Positions 25,722 to 35,860 of a stretch of 64,000 nucleotides of DNA are shown here, piece after piece. The position numbers and the translations under genes are program-made. The stretch is taken from NCBI GenBank assembly GCA_947446925.1, contig CANFHU010000006.1, positions 1 to 64,000 of the forward strand. Reading direction: 5' to 3'. Source of the stretch: Flavobacteriia bacterium (GTDB lineage: Bacteria > Bacteroidota > Bacteroidia > Flavobacteriales_D > Crocinitomicaceae). Below the pieces are notes generated by a model, which was given only the letters and a program-made list of their open reading frames with translations, searched no databases and was not told where the DNA came from. Positions within the stretch are counted from its first letter, which is position 1. The number at the start of each line of letters is the position of its first letter.

Positions 25722-28700
25722 ATGAATACGCAAATATTATCTAGGATTGTTACATGCTTGTTTATCGTACTTTGTTCATTTTATTCGTTTTCTAAGAATA
25801 TTTATGTAAACGATGTTGTTAGTAGTTTAGATGTTTACTGTACCGCTTCAGGCTCATCTTCAAATGATGGTTTAACCAGTGCAACACCTAAAGCCAATTT
25901 AACTCAAGCATTGTCTGTTGCTGTCTCTGGAGATATAATCTATGTGGATGCAGGAAGTTATATTGATTCAAAAATTGTATTGAGCAAAGATAATATTTCA
26001 ATTATCGGAGCAGGTTCTTCTAACACATTATTTAGTCAAAATTCTTCAGGTACTTTAAATTATTTTATGCGTATATATAACAGGAATAATATTACATTCA
26101 AAAATATACAAATAGGTAAATATAGTAACGGTACATCGTTTGAAGGAGAGGCAATTACAATTGATGGTTCAACAAATATTTTGTTTGATAATGTAGTTTT
26201 AGCTCAAAATAGAACATCAGCAGGAGAAGCGAGTGTTGTAATTAATAATAATTCTACAGTAACTTTTGAAGGTCTTGCATTTTCATGTCAAGGTATTCAA
26301 TCAGGTTTAAATGGTGGAGGTATTGATGTTAAAAGTTCAACAGATTCCTATTCCAAAAACGTAACTTTAAATATAAATAATTCCTTAATTACTGGTAATG
26401 ATAGGACAGGAGGAGGAACTGTAGGAGGAGGGATGATTATTTCTGGAGATAACACCGTTTTTGTTAATATAACTAATTCAACGTTCTACAATAATAAAGC
26501 GCAAAGTGGAGGTGGAATATTTATTGAAGGTGGTGTGTTAAATGTAAGTAATACATTATTTGAAAGTAACACAGCTGTTGGGAGTGGTTCTAATAATAGT
26601 TATGGAGGAGCAATAATGTTCTCTGGTACTTCATCTACTTTAAAAAGCACTATAAAAAATTGTAAATTTTTGTCGAATAAATCTACTAATGGATTCAACT
26701 TTGGTGGAGCTATATCTTTTTCAGGACAACAAGTTATAGCAACAAATGCAGGCGCGGCACATTCAAATTTAGTTGATATTATTGATTGTGAGTTTGCAAG
26801 TAATATAAGTGGTTCTGGTAAAGGGACCGATATTTATTCCAAAGCAGGTAAAACTAATACTGTTTTTATTTCAAATACTACTTTTGCAGGTGCTTCAACT
26901 TCGGTATATAATACCTCAGGATCTTTGACTTTGGTAGGATGTAATAATCCAAATCCAACTACTTTTGGTTCTGTAACAATGGATTTAACAACTAGAAATT
27001 CAGTCACAGCTGTAACAACCCCTACTATTGGAGGTAACTGTCCTTCAATTTCTGTTTGTAACCCTGCTAAAGCAACCGCAACAGTTGCTGGTTGCGATAG
27101 TACTGCTATTTTAACAGGTACAGCACCTGCTGGGTCTGTTTTTTATTGGTATGATAATTTAGCAGATGCAACGACGCACGCGAGTAACAATCCAAAAAAA
27201 TGGCTAGACACATCAAGTACTGCTACACCTGATTTTGTTGTACATAAAATTTATGCAATAAAAACGTATTATGTAGTTTCAAATCTAGACGGATGTTCTA
27301 CTCCAACTCCAGTAATTGTTACCTACAATTGTCCTACTTGTACAACTACATTAACTTACGATCCAGATTCTGTTTGTGTTGGAAACACTTCAATTCTAAC
27401 ACCTAGTATAACTAATTCGACGAATCCTACTCCTGTTTTTTCAATCACACCGATAAATGCAGGTAGTACAGCAGCATTAAATACGGCTACAGGTAAATTA
27501 GATCTTTCTAAAATTACGTACGATACAACATATACGATTACAATGGCTGAAGGAACAGGTTGTAATCCAAAATTTAATATAGTAGTTGTTAAACAAGTTT
27601 CTAAACCATCTATAACAGTAACACAAGCTACTTGTACAAAAAATGGATTTGCTATTATAAACAATTACGATAGTAAGTTAATCTATACGGCAACTCCTTC
27701 AACTGGAGTTGTTTTCAAAGGAGATAGTATTAAAGCTTCTACTTCAGGCTCGTTTACAATTAGAGCTTCTAACAGTGTTTGTTATGCTGATTCTTTGATA
27801 ACGTTTAATGCTGTTCCAGGCAAACCCGTTTTAAGTGGTGCAGGCGAAATTTGTGTGGATTCCACGATAAATTTAAAAGCATGGACAGATATTACATTAA
27901 CAATACCATCCTCCCCAAATACACTTAATCCATGGGTGTCTTCTGACCCTTCCGTTGCAACGGTGTTATCAACTGGGGTTGTTACAGGAAAAAAAGGTGG
28001 AACTATAACAATTACTTACACGGATGTTGCAAATTGTACGCAAACGGCTTCTATCCAAGTTGATCCTAAAGCAGTAGGAGGAACAGCAACACCAAATGCT
28101 GCCGATTTATGTTCAGGTACGAATACAATAATTAATCTAAGTGGGTACACAGGTAAAATTCAATGGCAATCTTCTCCAGATGGTTTAAATAATTGGACTA
28201 ATATATTACCCTTAGCAACAACAACTCCTTTTACAACACCAACATTAACACCAGGTACTTATTATTACAGAGCATTAGTAACGAGTGGTGTTTGTTCAGC
28301 AACCGCTACAAGTACTGTTGCAAAAATTACGGTAAGTCCAACACCTGTAATTGGTTCGGTTTCGCTTACTCCAGACACTATTTGTGTTGGTAGTACTACA
28401 ACCTTAAAATTAACTGGAAGTGTAGGGAATATTCAATGGAAAGAATCTTTAGATGGTTTAACTTCTTGGAATAATATAACAGGAACACCTGATGGAAATT
28501 TACCGATCTGTGGTACAGCGCAATTAGTAGATACTATGTATTACAAAGCAGTATTGTCGAGTGGTGCTTGTGCAAGTGTAGAATCAACGGTTTTAAAAGT
28601 AGTAGTGATTCCTATTACAAACGCAAGTGTCAGTATCGATTCCGATCCAAAACCTACCGCTGGAGAATTGACAATTTGTCCAGATACAAAAGTTGTTTTT

Positions 28701-31478
28701 ACAGCAACTCCTTCTCTTGGATTAGGAAAAGTAAGTTACCAATGGAAAAATAAAGGGATTAATATAAGTTCAGCGATTACAGCTACCTATACTACGCAAG
28801 GATTAAAAGATGGTGATAGCATTACGTGTGAAATGAAAACGTTGGATGGTAAATGTATTACTGGTTCACCTGCAATTTCTAATCTTATAAAAGTAAAAGT
28901 TTTAGTAAAAGATTTTGTGGTAAAAGGAATAGGTCCAAATTCGTGTAATAAACTAGACGGAAAAGTGTATGTACAAGGAACGGGTATAGGTACAGTAAAA
29001 TGGTCTTTACAAGCAACACCTTCAGTAGTAATAGGTACTCACCCAGGAATTACATTAACTAAGTCTGCTCCTTTTGATACAATAATTGGTCTTGGGAAAG
29101 GTCTATATACCGTTACTTTTAACAACGGAACCTGTGAATTTTCACAAGATATATTACTTCAAGATCCAAATGCACCTCAAGATCCTTTATTGTCTGTAAG
29201 CACTACATTGCCGATTTGCCAAGGTCAATCGGTAATCATAACTGCAAACGTACCTAAACCAACAACGTTAACTACGAAATACCATTGGAGAAAAAACGGA
29301 AGTGATTTTAATGGTGCTCAACCTCAGGATGCAAACTTTATAACTGTTAATTCTCAAGGAACCTATTCTGTAACATTAGTAGATGGCACATGTAGTTCTA
29401 ATGAATATGATACGACTATTACAATCACACCAACACCATCAGATATTATAGTTTCAGATCCAACACCTATATTTTGTAAAGAAAACGGTAAATTAGTTTC
29501 TGATTTAAAACAGTTAACTACAAATTTAACACAAACAATTACTTGGTATGATGTTAATGGTAATGCATATGGTGATGGGGATGTTGTTATCACTGGAGAT
29601 TATTATGCAGAACAATCGTTTGGAGCATGTAAAAGTACTAACCGAACAAAAGTACATGTTACAATAATTGATTTAGCTAAACCATTTTTACCTGGAAATA
29701 ATAAACAACCTTCTTGTTCAGTTGCTACTGGTACAGTTGAAATAAACATGCCTAAGGCAGGAGTTTGGGATATCACTGCTACACCTGTTGTAGGTAGTCC
29801 TACTAAAGTAACAACGGATAATTTAACTGCTAACCCATTTACCTATTCATTTGTAGGTTTAAATCCTGGTTCATATACGTTTAAAATTAAAGATGTTAAC
29901 GGTTGTGTTTCCCCAAATTCAAATTCAGTTGTTATAGATAACCAACCAACATCTCCTTTAACACCTGTTTTAGATACTACTAAAGTGTATTGTGCATCTA
30001 AATCATATACATTAGATCAAATTACATTTTCTCCAGCACCTACAGGAACAGTAAACTATTATGATGCAAATGATGTACTTATTTCCGGTAAAACAGTAGT
30101 TGCTGCGAATACAATTTATAAGTTTGCTTTTTATAATGGTACGTGTGAAAGTAAATTGAAACTTGCTACAAGTATAACTTTAGATAAAGGACCTACTTTA
30201 ATTCCTTTAGTTGATCTTTCGACATCCTTATTAATTTGCGCTATTGATAAACCTACATTTAATTCAATTATAGCTAATTCTCCAATTACTCTACCTGGAG
30301 GATATTCCATCTTGATATCTCAAAATTCTACAGGGAATCCGGTGATACCAAATACTACTCAAATAGCTTCTAAGGGTGGAGTTACGCAAACATTTTATTA
30401 CAATATTCAAGATAATAATGAATGTCAAAGTTCTTCTTTTGCCACTTTAAAGTTTAAATTAAATGAGGGTCCTACCGATTTAGTATTAAAAAATCCAAAA
30501 GTTTTTTGTGCAACAGACAATCCAACAAACGCTAAATTAGATGAAACAAAAATAAGTGGGACGGGTGTTTTAAAATGGTTTGCTTCAGAAACCTCTACGA
30601 GTGTATTACCAAGTGATATGCCTTTAGTTTCTGGTACCTATTTCGCTTCCGCAACGTTGACTCCTGGTTGTGAAAGCGTTGTTCGTAAATCAGTAGATGT
30701 ATCTATCCAGTCTTTTGGTCAAACCATATTAGATCCTTCAAATGACTATACATTTTGTGCAGGAAGTAACAAGACGATAAAAGATTTAGAAATTAAACCA
30801 TATTTCTTAAATGAAATTGTTTGGCTAAATTCGTATAAAGTAGTTCAAGCACCAAGCACACCGTTGATTCAAGGTACATATTATGCTGCAGAAACTAAAA
30901 ATGGATGTGTTTCTCAAAATATGCAAGAAATAGTAGTTAATTTTAAATCACCAGTGATTTCAATTTCACCTAGTAAATTACCAACGTGTAGTGCTGGAAA
31001 CGGTGCATTATTCATTATAGGAGCTGACCCATCTTATACTTATCAATGGTCTAAAAATGGTCAGTTAATGACAGAAACAGGATCTTCAATCACGAATCTT
31101 CCAGATGACCAAGCAATTAAATATTCGGTGATAGTTACAGATAGTAAAAAATGTATTGCGAAAGACACTACAACATTTACAGATTGTGATCCTGCTGCAA
31201 TTCCTCATATCATAACTCCAAATGGTGATGGAAAAAATGATAAATTTGTACTAAACTACGAAAGTAAATATCCAAAATGTCAATTATCTATTTTCAATCG
31301 TTGGGGTTCAATTGTTTATGAAACTAAAGATGCTCCATACAAAGATGATTGGGATGGTAAGCCAAATGTTGGAGCTACATTAGGATCTAATGTATTACCA
31401 GCAGGTACTTATTTTTATATGGTTGATAAAGGAGACGGAACAACTCCTGAATCTGGATATGTTGAATTAGTTAAATAA
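25722..31478 (+). CDS. Giant surface adhesin: beta-helix, Ig-like repeats, gliding-associated (CHU_C) C-terminal domain
   Basis: A 1918-residue protein for secretion by the type IX system. A signal peptide (about 1-25) is followed by a right-handed beta-helix region (about 45-430) with polymorphic-membrane-protein-like repeats (GGGIFIEGGVLNVSNTLFE, NNSYGGAIMFSG, GFNFGGAISFSG). Then come many cysteine-bearing Ig-like/adhesin modules that each begin with ..C.G....L, including a Big_2-like unit (SSDPSVATVLSTGVVTG) at about 740-790. The final ~92 residues (from about 1826; HIITPNGDGKNDKF, SIFNRWGSIVYE, LPAGTYFYMVD) form the gliding-associated C-terminal domain used by type B T9SS cargo such as SprB. 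It is followed by PorP/SprF and OmpA genes in the same operon. The substrate (surface or glycan) is unknown. Confidence 0.92.
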   Translation: MNTQILSRIVTCLFIVLCSFYSFSKNIYVNDVVSSLDVYCTASGSSSNDGLTSATPKANLTQALSVAVSGDIIYVDAGSYIDSKIVLSKDNISIIGAGSSNTLFSQNSSGTLNYFMRIYNRNNITFKNIQIGKYSNGTSFEGEAITIDGSTNILFDNVVLAQNRTSAGEASVVINNNSTVTFEGLAFSCQGIQSGLNGGGIDVKSSTDSYSKNVTLNINNSLITGNDRTGGGTVGGGMIISGDNTVFVNITNSTFYNNKAQSGGGIFIEGGVLNVSNTLFESNTAVGSGSNNSYGGAIMFSGTSSTLKSTIKNCKFLSNKSTNGFNFGGAISFSGQQVIATNAGAAHSNLVDIIDCEFASNISGSGKGTDIYSKAGKTNTVFISNTTFAGASTSVYNTSGSLTLVGCNNPNPTTFGSVTMDLTTRNSVTAVTTPTIGGNCPSISVCNPAKATATVAGCDSTAILTGTAPAGSVFYWYDNLADATTHASNNPKKWLDTSSTATPDFVVHKIYAIKTYYVVSNLDGCSTPTPVIVTYNCPTCTTTLTYDPDSVCVGNTSILTPSITNSTNPTPVFSITPINAGSTAALNTATGKLDLSKITYDTTYTITMAEGTGCNPKFNIVVVKQVSKPSITVTQATCTKNGFAIINNYDSKLIYTATPSTGVVFKGDSIKASTSGSFTIRASNSVCYADSLITFNAVPGKPVLSGAGEICVDSTINLKAWTDITLTIPSSPNTLNPWVSSDPSVATVLSTGVVTGKKGGTITITYTDVANCTQTASIQVDPKAVGGTATPNAADLCSGTNTIINLSGYTGKIQWQSSPDGLNNWTNILPLATTTPFTTPTLTPGTYYYRALVTSGVCSATATSTVAKITVSPTPVIGSVSLTPDTICVGSTTTLKLTGSVGNIQWKESLDGLTSWNNITGTPDGNLPICGTAQLVDTMYYKAVLSSGACASVESTVLKVVVIPITNASVSIDSDPKPTAGELTICPDTKVVFTATPSLGLGKVSYQWKNKGINISSAITATYTTQGLKDGDSITCEMKTLDGKCITGSPAISNLIKVKVLVKDFVVKGIGPNSCNKLDGKVYVQGTGIGTVKWSLQATPSVVIGTHPGITLTKSAPFDTIIGLGKGLYTVTFNNGTCEFSQDILLQDPNAPQDPLLSVSTTLPICQGQSVIITANVPKPTTLTTKYHWRKNGSDFNGAQPQDANFITVNSQGTYSVTLVDGTCSSNEYDTTITITPTPSDIIVSDPTPIFCKENGKLVSDLKQLTTNLTQTITWYDVNGNAYGDGDVVITGDYYAEQSFGACKSTNRTKVHVTIIDLAKPFLPGNNKQPSCSVATGTVEINMPKAGVWDITATPVVGSPTKVTTDNLTANPFTYSFVGLNPGSYTFKIKDVNGCVSPNSNSVVIDNQPTSPLTPVLDTTKVYCASKSYTLDQITFSPAPTGTVNYYDANDVLISGKTVVAANTIYKFAFYNGTCESKLKLATSITLDKGPTLIPLVDLSTSLLICAIDKPTFNSIIANSPITLPGGYSILISQNSTGNPVIPNTTQIASKGGVTQTFYYNIQDNNECQSSSFATLKFKLNEGPTDLVLKNPKVFCATDNPTNAKLDETKISGTGVLKWFASETSTSVLPSDMPLVSGTYFASATLTPGCESVVRKSVDVSIQSFGQTILDPSNDYTFCAGSNKTIKDLEIKPYFLNEIVWLNSYKVVQAPSTPLIQGTYYAAETKNGCVSQNMQEIVVNFKSPVISISPSKLPTCSAGNGALFIIGADPSYTYQWSKNGQLMTETGSSITNLPDDQAIKYSVIVTDSKKCIAKDTTTFTDCDPAAIPHIITPNGDGKNDKFVLNYESKYPKCQLSIFNRWGSIVYETKDAPYKDDWDGKPNVGATLGSNVLPAGTYFYMVDKGDGTTPESGYVELVK

Positions 31479-31500
31479 TAAAGTTAGAAATTAAGAATCA

Positions 31501-32424
31501 ATGATGGTTTCAAAATTAAAGTATCAGTTAAGTGCCTTATTATTAGTTTTTATAACTAGTAATGAGGTGTTAGCGCAACAGGATGCACAGGCTAGTATGT
31601 ATATGTTTAATCCACTTCAGTTTAATCCTGGTTATACAGGAAGTAGGGGTGCTTTAAATGCAACTTTAGTGAATAGAGCGCAGTGGTTGGGAGTTAGTGG
31701 TGCACCTGTAACACAATTTTTATCTGTACATGCACCAATTGCACGAAAAGCATTTGGTGTTGGTGGTCATTTTTCGAATGATATTATTGGAGCAAAATAC
31801 AATACAGCGGTGTTTGCAGATGTAGCATATTCTCAACCTTTAGGGAAAGGAAGACGCTTAAATTTTGGAATGAGTGCAGGATTGGATATGTATAATTTTG
31901 ATTTTACTGCTAAAAAATTAAATCCAAATGATCCAACAGATGTGAATTTTTTAGTGCAAGATAGTAAAGTTGCATTTAATACAGGTATGGGTGTTTATTA
32001 TCATACAAAGAGTTTTTATGCAGGTATCAGTATACCTAGATTAATGAAAGCATCTTGGAATAATGTAGATTTAGCGGTACAACACTTCTTTATTGCAGCA
32101 GGATATGTTTATCCTATTAATACTGTTACAGATTTGAAATTTAGTAGTTTATTGAAAGTCGTTAAAAATGCACCTATTACTCTAGATTTGAATGCTAATT
32201 TGTTTTTCTACAAGAAATTCTGGGTTGGTGGGATGTATCGATATAATGAATCTTTTGGTGTAAATATGGCTGTTCAGTTACAAGAAAAATGGATGTTTGG
32301 ATATTCCTTTGATTTTGTATACAACCAACTAAGAGCGACCAAAAATATTGGAACCCATGAATTAATGTTGACCTATGACATGAATGGTAGAAGATCCATT
32401 TATGCATCACCTCGATATTTCTAA
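31501..32424 (+). CDS. PorP/SprF-family T9SS membrane protein
   Basis: A 307-residue outer-membrane barrel of the PorP/SprF family. A signal peptide (about 1-25, ending EVLAQQ) is followed by the family start QASMYMFNPLQFNPGYTGSRG, then alternating strands (GVGGHFSNDIIGAKYN, KSFYAGISIPRL, FWVGGMYRYNESFGVNMAVQ). SprF proteins deliver or anchor specific type B cargo such as SprB at the cell surface. This gene begins 22 bases after the giant adhesin, so it is the dedicated partner for it. Two consecutive ATGs start the protein. Confidence 0.95.
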   Translation: MMVSKLKYQLSALLLVFITSNEVLAQQDAQASMYMFNPLQFNPGYTGSRGALNATLVNRAQWLGVSGAPVTQFLSVHAPIARKAFGVGGHFSNDIIGAKYNTAVFADVAYSQPLGKGRRLNFGMSAGLDMYNFDFTAKKLNPNDPTDVNFLVQDSKVAFNTGMGVYYHTKSFYAGISIPRLMKASWNNVDLAVQHFFIAAGYVYPINTVTDLKFSSLLKVVKNAPITLDLNANLFFYKKFWVGGMYRYNESFGVNMAVQLQEKWMFGYSFDFVYNQLRATKNIGTHELMLTYDMNGRRSIYASPRYF

Positions 32425-32459
32425 ATTAAAACACAATATAAATCATAAAACATAATTCC

Positions 32460-34613
32460 GTGAAATTAGTTAATCAATCATTGAAATTAAGCCTAAGTGT
32501 ACTTTTACTTGTAATTGTAACTACTTGTGCTTTTGGGCAGACGAAGAAAGTTGCTTACGCTGAAAAATATTTTAATGCATATCGTTATCAGGAAGCTAGT
32601 GAGATTTATTTAGAATTAATAAATAAAGATAAATTAGATGCAGAGGCGTATCCTGATGTGTATAGAAATGCTGCAGAGGCTTGTATTCGTTGTAAAAAAT
32701 ATAACGAAGCAAATGATATACTTTCTTATTTGAGTGGTACTACTCAATTTACATTTGAAGATTCGTATAAATTGATCAAGTTATTACTGTATATGGACAA
32801 AGCATTTGATGCTCAAGCAATTTACCAGCATGTAGCTTGTTCTACGAGTATTGATCCAAAAAAAGCAACTTTGGATATTTATTTCGACAGTACTAATTTT
32901 TTAGCAAATCTAAAAAGCGATACATCGTTATTTTCGGTTTCGTTAGCATCATTTAATTCAAACAAAGGTGATTTTTCACCTGCATTTCATCCAGATGGTA
33001 TAGCTTTTACTTCCGCTAGAAATAATGCAATGGAAACACCTTGGGCTGTTCAAAACACTGCTTTTTTAGAACAATATTTATATAATAAAACCACTCAAAA
33101 AGTTAAAAAAGTTAAAGTTAAAGGATATAAGCATGATGGTGTTGCTTACTATGATAGTATTGATGCTATCTGGTATTATTCTAAAAATTTGAAAGCGAAG
33201 AAAAATGTACCACTAACTACGGTTGGTATTTATATTTATGATGCAACGACAAAACAAGAAACTGCATTTCCATATAATAACGAAAGTGTTTTCGTTGGTC
33301 ACCCATCACTTTCCAAAGATAGACAAGTAATGTGGTTTGCTTCTAATCGTGAAGGTGGATTCGGTGGAATGGACATTTGGTTTTCAACTAAAACCTCCGA
33401 TGGATGGGGTGAGCCTATAAATGCGGGTAGTTTAATTAATAGTACTGGAGATGAGATGTTTCCATTTGAAGCAACCGGAAAACTTTTCTTTGCGAGTAAC
33501 GGACATCCAGGTTTAGGTGGTTTAGATATTTTTAAAGCTGAATTAATTGGACAAGATGCACAGAAAGTAGTTAATGGTGGTTGTAACTTAAATAGTCATG
33601 CAGATGATTTTTCATTAATAGTGGATGCTTCTGATACACTTGGATATTTTTCCAGTAATCGTGGTGATTTTATCGACCGTATCTATAATGTAATGTTATT
33701 TAAACCAAAAAACGATTCCATTTTCGTAAAATTTACACAAGATTCAATCGCAGATATTTTAGTTGAAGTAATAGATTCTGCAGGGAACGTTATTTTCGCT
33801 GGAAAAACGAATGAATTAGGTGAGTTAATCTTCAAAGCATTACCAGATAAAGTTTACAAAGTAAGGACAAAACATCCTGATTATGTTGATTCTGAATTTG
33901 ATTTTAATGCAATTGGTATTTTAGCAGGAGATACAATTAACCGAGAGTTAGGATTACACAAAAAACAAATTACTTGGGCAGGTGTAGTGACTGAAAAAGA
34001 AACACAGGATAAATTAGAAGGTGCTGAATTGGTTATTAAAAATTTAGAGACAGGTGTGATTACTACTTCTTTATCAGGTAAGGATGGAGAAATTAACGTG
34101 GATTTACCGGCTGGGGAGTATCAAGTTACAGCATCGTTGTATGGACATGATCCAAAATCATTTAAATTGGTAGCAATAAAAGGTGAAAAAGAAGTTAGAA
34201 AAGATATAGAATTGTCTAAAACAGGTAAAAATGTTGCTGTCAAATTAGATAATATCTTATATGATTATAACAAATATACCTTGAGTGCTATTGGTAGAGC
34301 GGAGTTAGATACCTTAGTGTTATTCTTAAAAGAAAATAAAGATGTAACAGTGGATGTAAGTTCACATACGGATAGTAGAGGTAGATCGGATTATAACATG
34401 AATTTATCCAAATTAAGAAGTCAAAGTTGTGTTAATTATTTAGTAACAAAAGGAATTCCTCGCGTTAAGTTGAATGTTAAGAATTACGGTGAAACAGAGT
34501 TGCTCAATCAATGTGCTGATGGGGTAGAATGTACAGAAGTATTACATCAAATTAACCGTCGAACTGAATTTGTTATAATCTTTCCAGAGGATAACAAAGG
34601 AGTCAAGCGTTAA
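32460..34613 (+). CDS. OmpA-family protein with TPR, PD40 and carboxypeptidase-regulatory-like domains
   Basis: A 717-residue exported protein completing the adhesin operon. Signal peptide (about 1-27); TPR-like helices (about 30-140); PD40 repeats (about 165-420; GDFSPAFHPDGIAFTSARN, WFASNREGGFGGMDIWFST, LFFASNGHPGLGGLDIFKA); two carboxypeptidase-regulatory-like domains (about 430-590); and an OmpA domain (about 595-710; NILYDYNKYTLSAIGRAELDT, SSHTDSRGRSDYNMNLSKLR, NRRTEFVI). This is the usual third member of adhesin/SprF operons in Bacteroidetes, thought to hold the complex to peptidoglycan. The start codon is GTG at 32460, 35 bases after sprF. No in-frame ATG gives a complete signal peptide. 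Confidence 0.92.
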   Translation: MKLVNQSLKLSLSVLLLVIVTTCAFGQTKKVAYAEKYFNAYRYQEASEIYLELINKDKLDAEAYPDVYRNAAEACIRCKKYNEANDILSYLSGTTQFTFEDSYKLIKLLLYMDKAFDAQAIYQHVACSTSIDPKKATLDIYFDSTNFLANLKSDTSLFSVSLASFNSNKGDFSPAFHPDGIAFTSARNNAMETPWAVQNTAFLEQYLYNKTTQKVKKVKVKGYKHDGVAYYDSIDAIWYYSKNLKAKKNVPLTTVGIYIYDATTKQETAFPYNNESVFVGHPSLSKDRQVMWFASNREGGFGGMDIWFSTKTSDGWGEPINAGSLINSTGDEMFPFEATGKLFFASNGHPGLGGLDIFKAELIGQDAQKVVNGGCNLNSHADDFSLIVDASDTLGYFSSNRGDFIDRIYNVMLFKPKNDSIFVKFTQDSIADILVEVIDSAGNVIFAGKTNELGELIFKALPDKVYKVRTKHPDYVDSEFDFNAIGILAGDTINRELGLHKKQITWAGVVTEKETQDKLEGAELVIKNLETGVITTSLSGKDGEINVDLPAGEYQVTASLYGHDPKSFKLVAIKGEKEVRKDIELSKTGKNVAVKLDNILYDYNKYTLSAIGRAELDTLVLFLKENKDVTVDVSSHTDSRGRSDYNMNLSKLRSQSCVNYLVTKGIPRVKLNVKNYGETELLNQCADGVECTEVLHQINRRTEFVIIFPEDNKGVKR

Positions 34614-34634
34614 ATTCATTTTATAAAATAGTAG

Positions 34635-34665
34635 ATAGCCTGTGGAATTTTCACAGGCTATTTTG
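34635..34665 (+). terminator. Terminator of the adhesin operon
   Basis: ATAGCCTGTG (34635-34644) pairs perfectly with CACAGGCTAT (34652-34661) around a 7-base loop, followed by TTTTGTTTT. It lies 21 bases after the OmpA stop and its T-tract overlaps the -33 element of the metH promoter. Confidence 0.85.
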
Positions 34666-34691
34666 TTTTATAGATATTACTCGTATCTTTG
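34662..34691 (+). promoter_or_regulatory. Promoter of the metH operon
   Basis: TTTG (34662-34665), then 18 bases, then TATCTTTG (34684-34691) is a near-perfect Bacteroidetes vegetative promoter. The predicted start is near 34698, about 20 bases before the riboswitch. Confidence 0.8.
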
Positions 34692-34718
34692 TCTCAACAT
34701 TGTTCATTGTTTCGTGTT

Positions 34719-34815
34719 ACTTATACAGAAAGGTGGAGGGACTGGCCCTAAGAAACCTTGGCAACCTACTTCGGTAAGGTGCCAAATCCTATTTGCGATT
34801 GCAAAAAAGATAAGT
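34719..34815 (+). promoter_or_regulatory. SAM-I (S-box) riboswitch
   Basis: The S-box core is plain: CTTATACAGAAAGGTGGAGG at 34720-34739, then GACTGGCCC, GAAACC and GGCAACC around 34740-34766, then GGTGCCAAATCC to 34789. P1 pairs ACTTAT (34719-34724) with ATAAGT (34810-34815); a P4-like stem TTTGC/GCAAA is at about 34792-34805. It binds S-adenosylmethionine and should lower metH expression when SAM is plentiful. No terminator hairpin is evident between the aptamer and the ATG at 34861, so the output step is not clear. Confidence 0.93.
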
Positions 34816-34860
34816 GCTTTCAATTTCCGTATGAGTACCTAAACATAATTGGTAAAGTAA

Positions 34861-35859
34861 ATGGATATTAGAGAAGTATTAAACGAACGAATATTGGTGT
34901 TAGATGGTGCCATGGGTACTATGATTCAGAGGCACAATTTAACAGAAGAAGATTTTAGAAAAGGTTGGTTTGAAAACCATGCATCTCCACTAAAAGGTAA
35001 TAATGATTTATTATCTCTAACTCGACCAGATATTATTGAAGAGATACATCGTTTATACTATGCTGCAGGTGCGGACATAGCAGAAACAAATACTTTTTCG
35101 GGTACCACTATTGCTCAAGCTGATTATGGATTAGAAAGTGCAGTTTATGCTATAAATTTTCATTCCGCTCAATTAGCACGAAAAGTTGCGGATGAATTCA
35201 CTTCCAAAGAGCCAAATAAACCTAGATTTGTTGCAGGATCCATTGGACCTACAAATCGAACAGCATCTATTTCTCCAGATGTAAATGACCCAGGATATCG
35301 TGCAGTAACGTTTGATGATCTTGTTGTTGCTTACACGCAGCAAGTAGAAGCCTTAATGGATGGGGGAGTAGATATACTTTTGGTTGAAACTGTTTTTGAC
35401 ACGCTTAATGCTAAGGCAGCACTCTTTGCTATTGATGAAGTTTTTGAAAAACGCGGAGTTAAAATTCCAATTATGGTATCTGGTACAATCACGGATGCAA
35501 GTGGAAGGACATTAACAGGTCAAACTGCAGAAGCCTTTTTAATTTCTATTTCTCATTTGCCTTTACTAAGTGTTGGATTTAATTGTGCTTTGGGAGCTTC
35601 CATGATGCGTCCATATTTACAAGTACTCGCTAAAAATGCTCCTTTTGCTGTGAGTGCACATCCAAATGCAGGTTTACCAAATGAATTTGGTAAATATGAT
35701 GAGACTGCAGCTATGATGGCAGTTCAAATTAAAGATTTTTTAGATGAAAATTTAATTAATATTATAGGTGGTTGTTGTGGAACAACACCTGATCATATTC
35801 AAGCTATTGCAAATTTGGCTAAAAATTATAAGCCACGTCAAATCGATCTAAACTATTAA
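34861..35859 (+). CDS. metH: Methionine synthase, homocysteine-binding half (split MetH)
   Basis: This 332-residue protein is the N-terminal homocysteine S-methyltransferase module of cobalamin-dependent methionine synthase, encoded as a separate gene. It shows [10 protein letters not shown] near the start and the zinc ligands Cys242 (GFNCALG) and Cys305-Cys306 ([10 protein letters not shown]). It ends at TAA one base before the ATG of the second half (TAATATG), so the two are made in equal amounts and must assemble. Split MetH is common in Bacteroidetes and is not a frameshift here: both parts have proper termini. It is controlled by the SAM-I riboswitch just upstream. Confidence 0.95.
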   Translation: MDIREVLNERILVLDGAMGTMIQRHNLTEEDFRKGWFENHASPLKGNNDLLSLTRPDIIEEIHRLYYAAGADIAETNTFSGTTIAQADYGLESAVYAINFHSAQLARKVADEFTSKEPNKPRFVAGSIGPTNRTASISPDVNDPGYRAVTFDDLVVAYTQQVEALMDGGVDILLVETVFDTLNAKAALFAIDEVFEKRGVKIPIMVSGTITDASGRTLTGQTAEAFLISISHLPLLSVGFNCALGASMMRPYLQVLAKNAPFAVSAHPNAGLPNEFGKYDETAAMMAVQIKDFLDENLINIIGGCCGTTPDHIQAIANLAKNYKPRQIDLNY

Positions 35860-35860
35860 T

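Noticed and set aside
34642-34842. 66-codon plus-strand reading frame before metH
   Set aside because: It runs through the terminator, promoter and SAM-I aptamer; the RNA structure explains the sequence.
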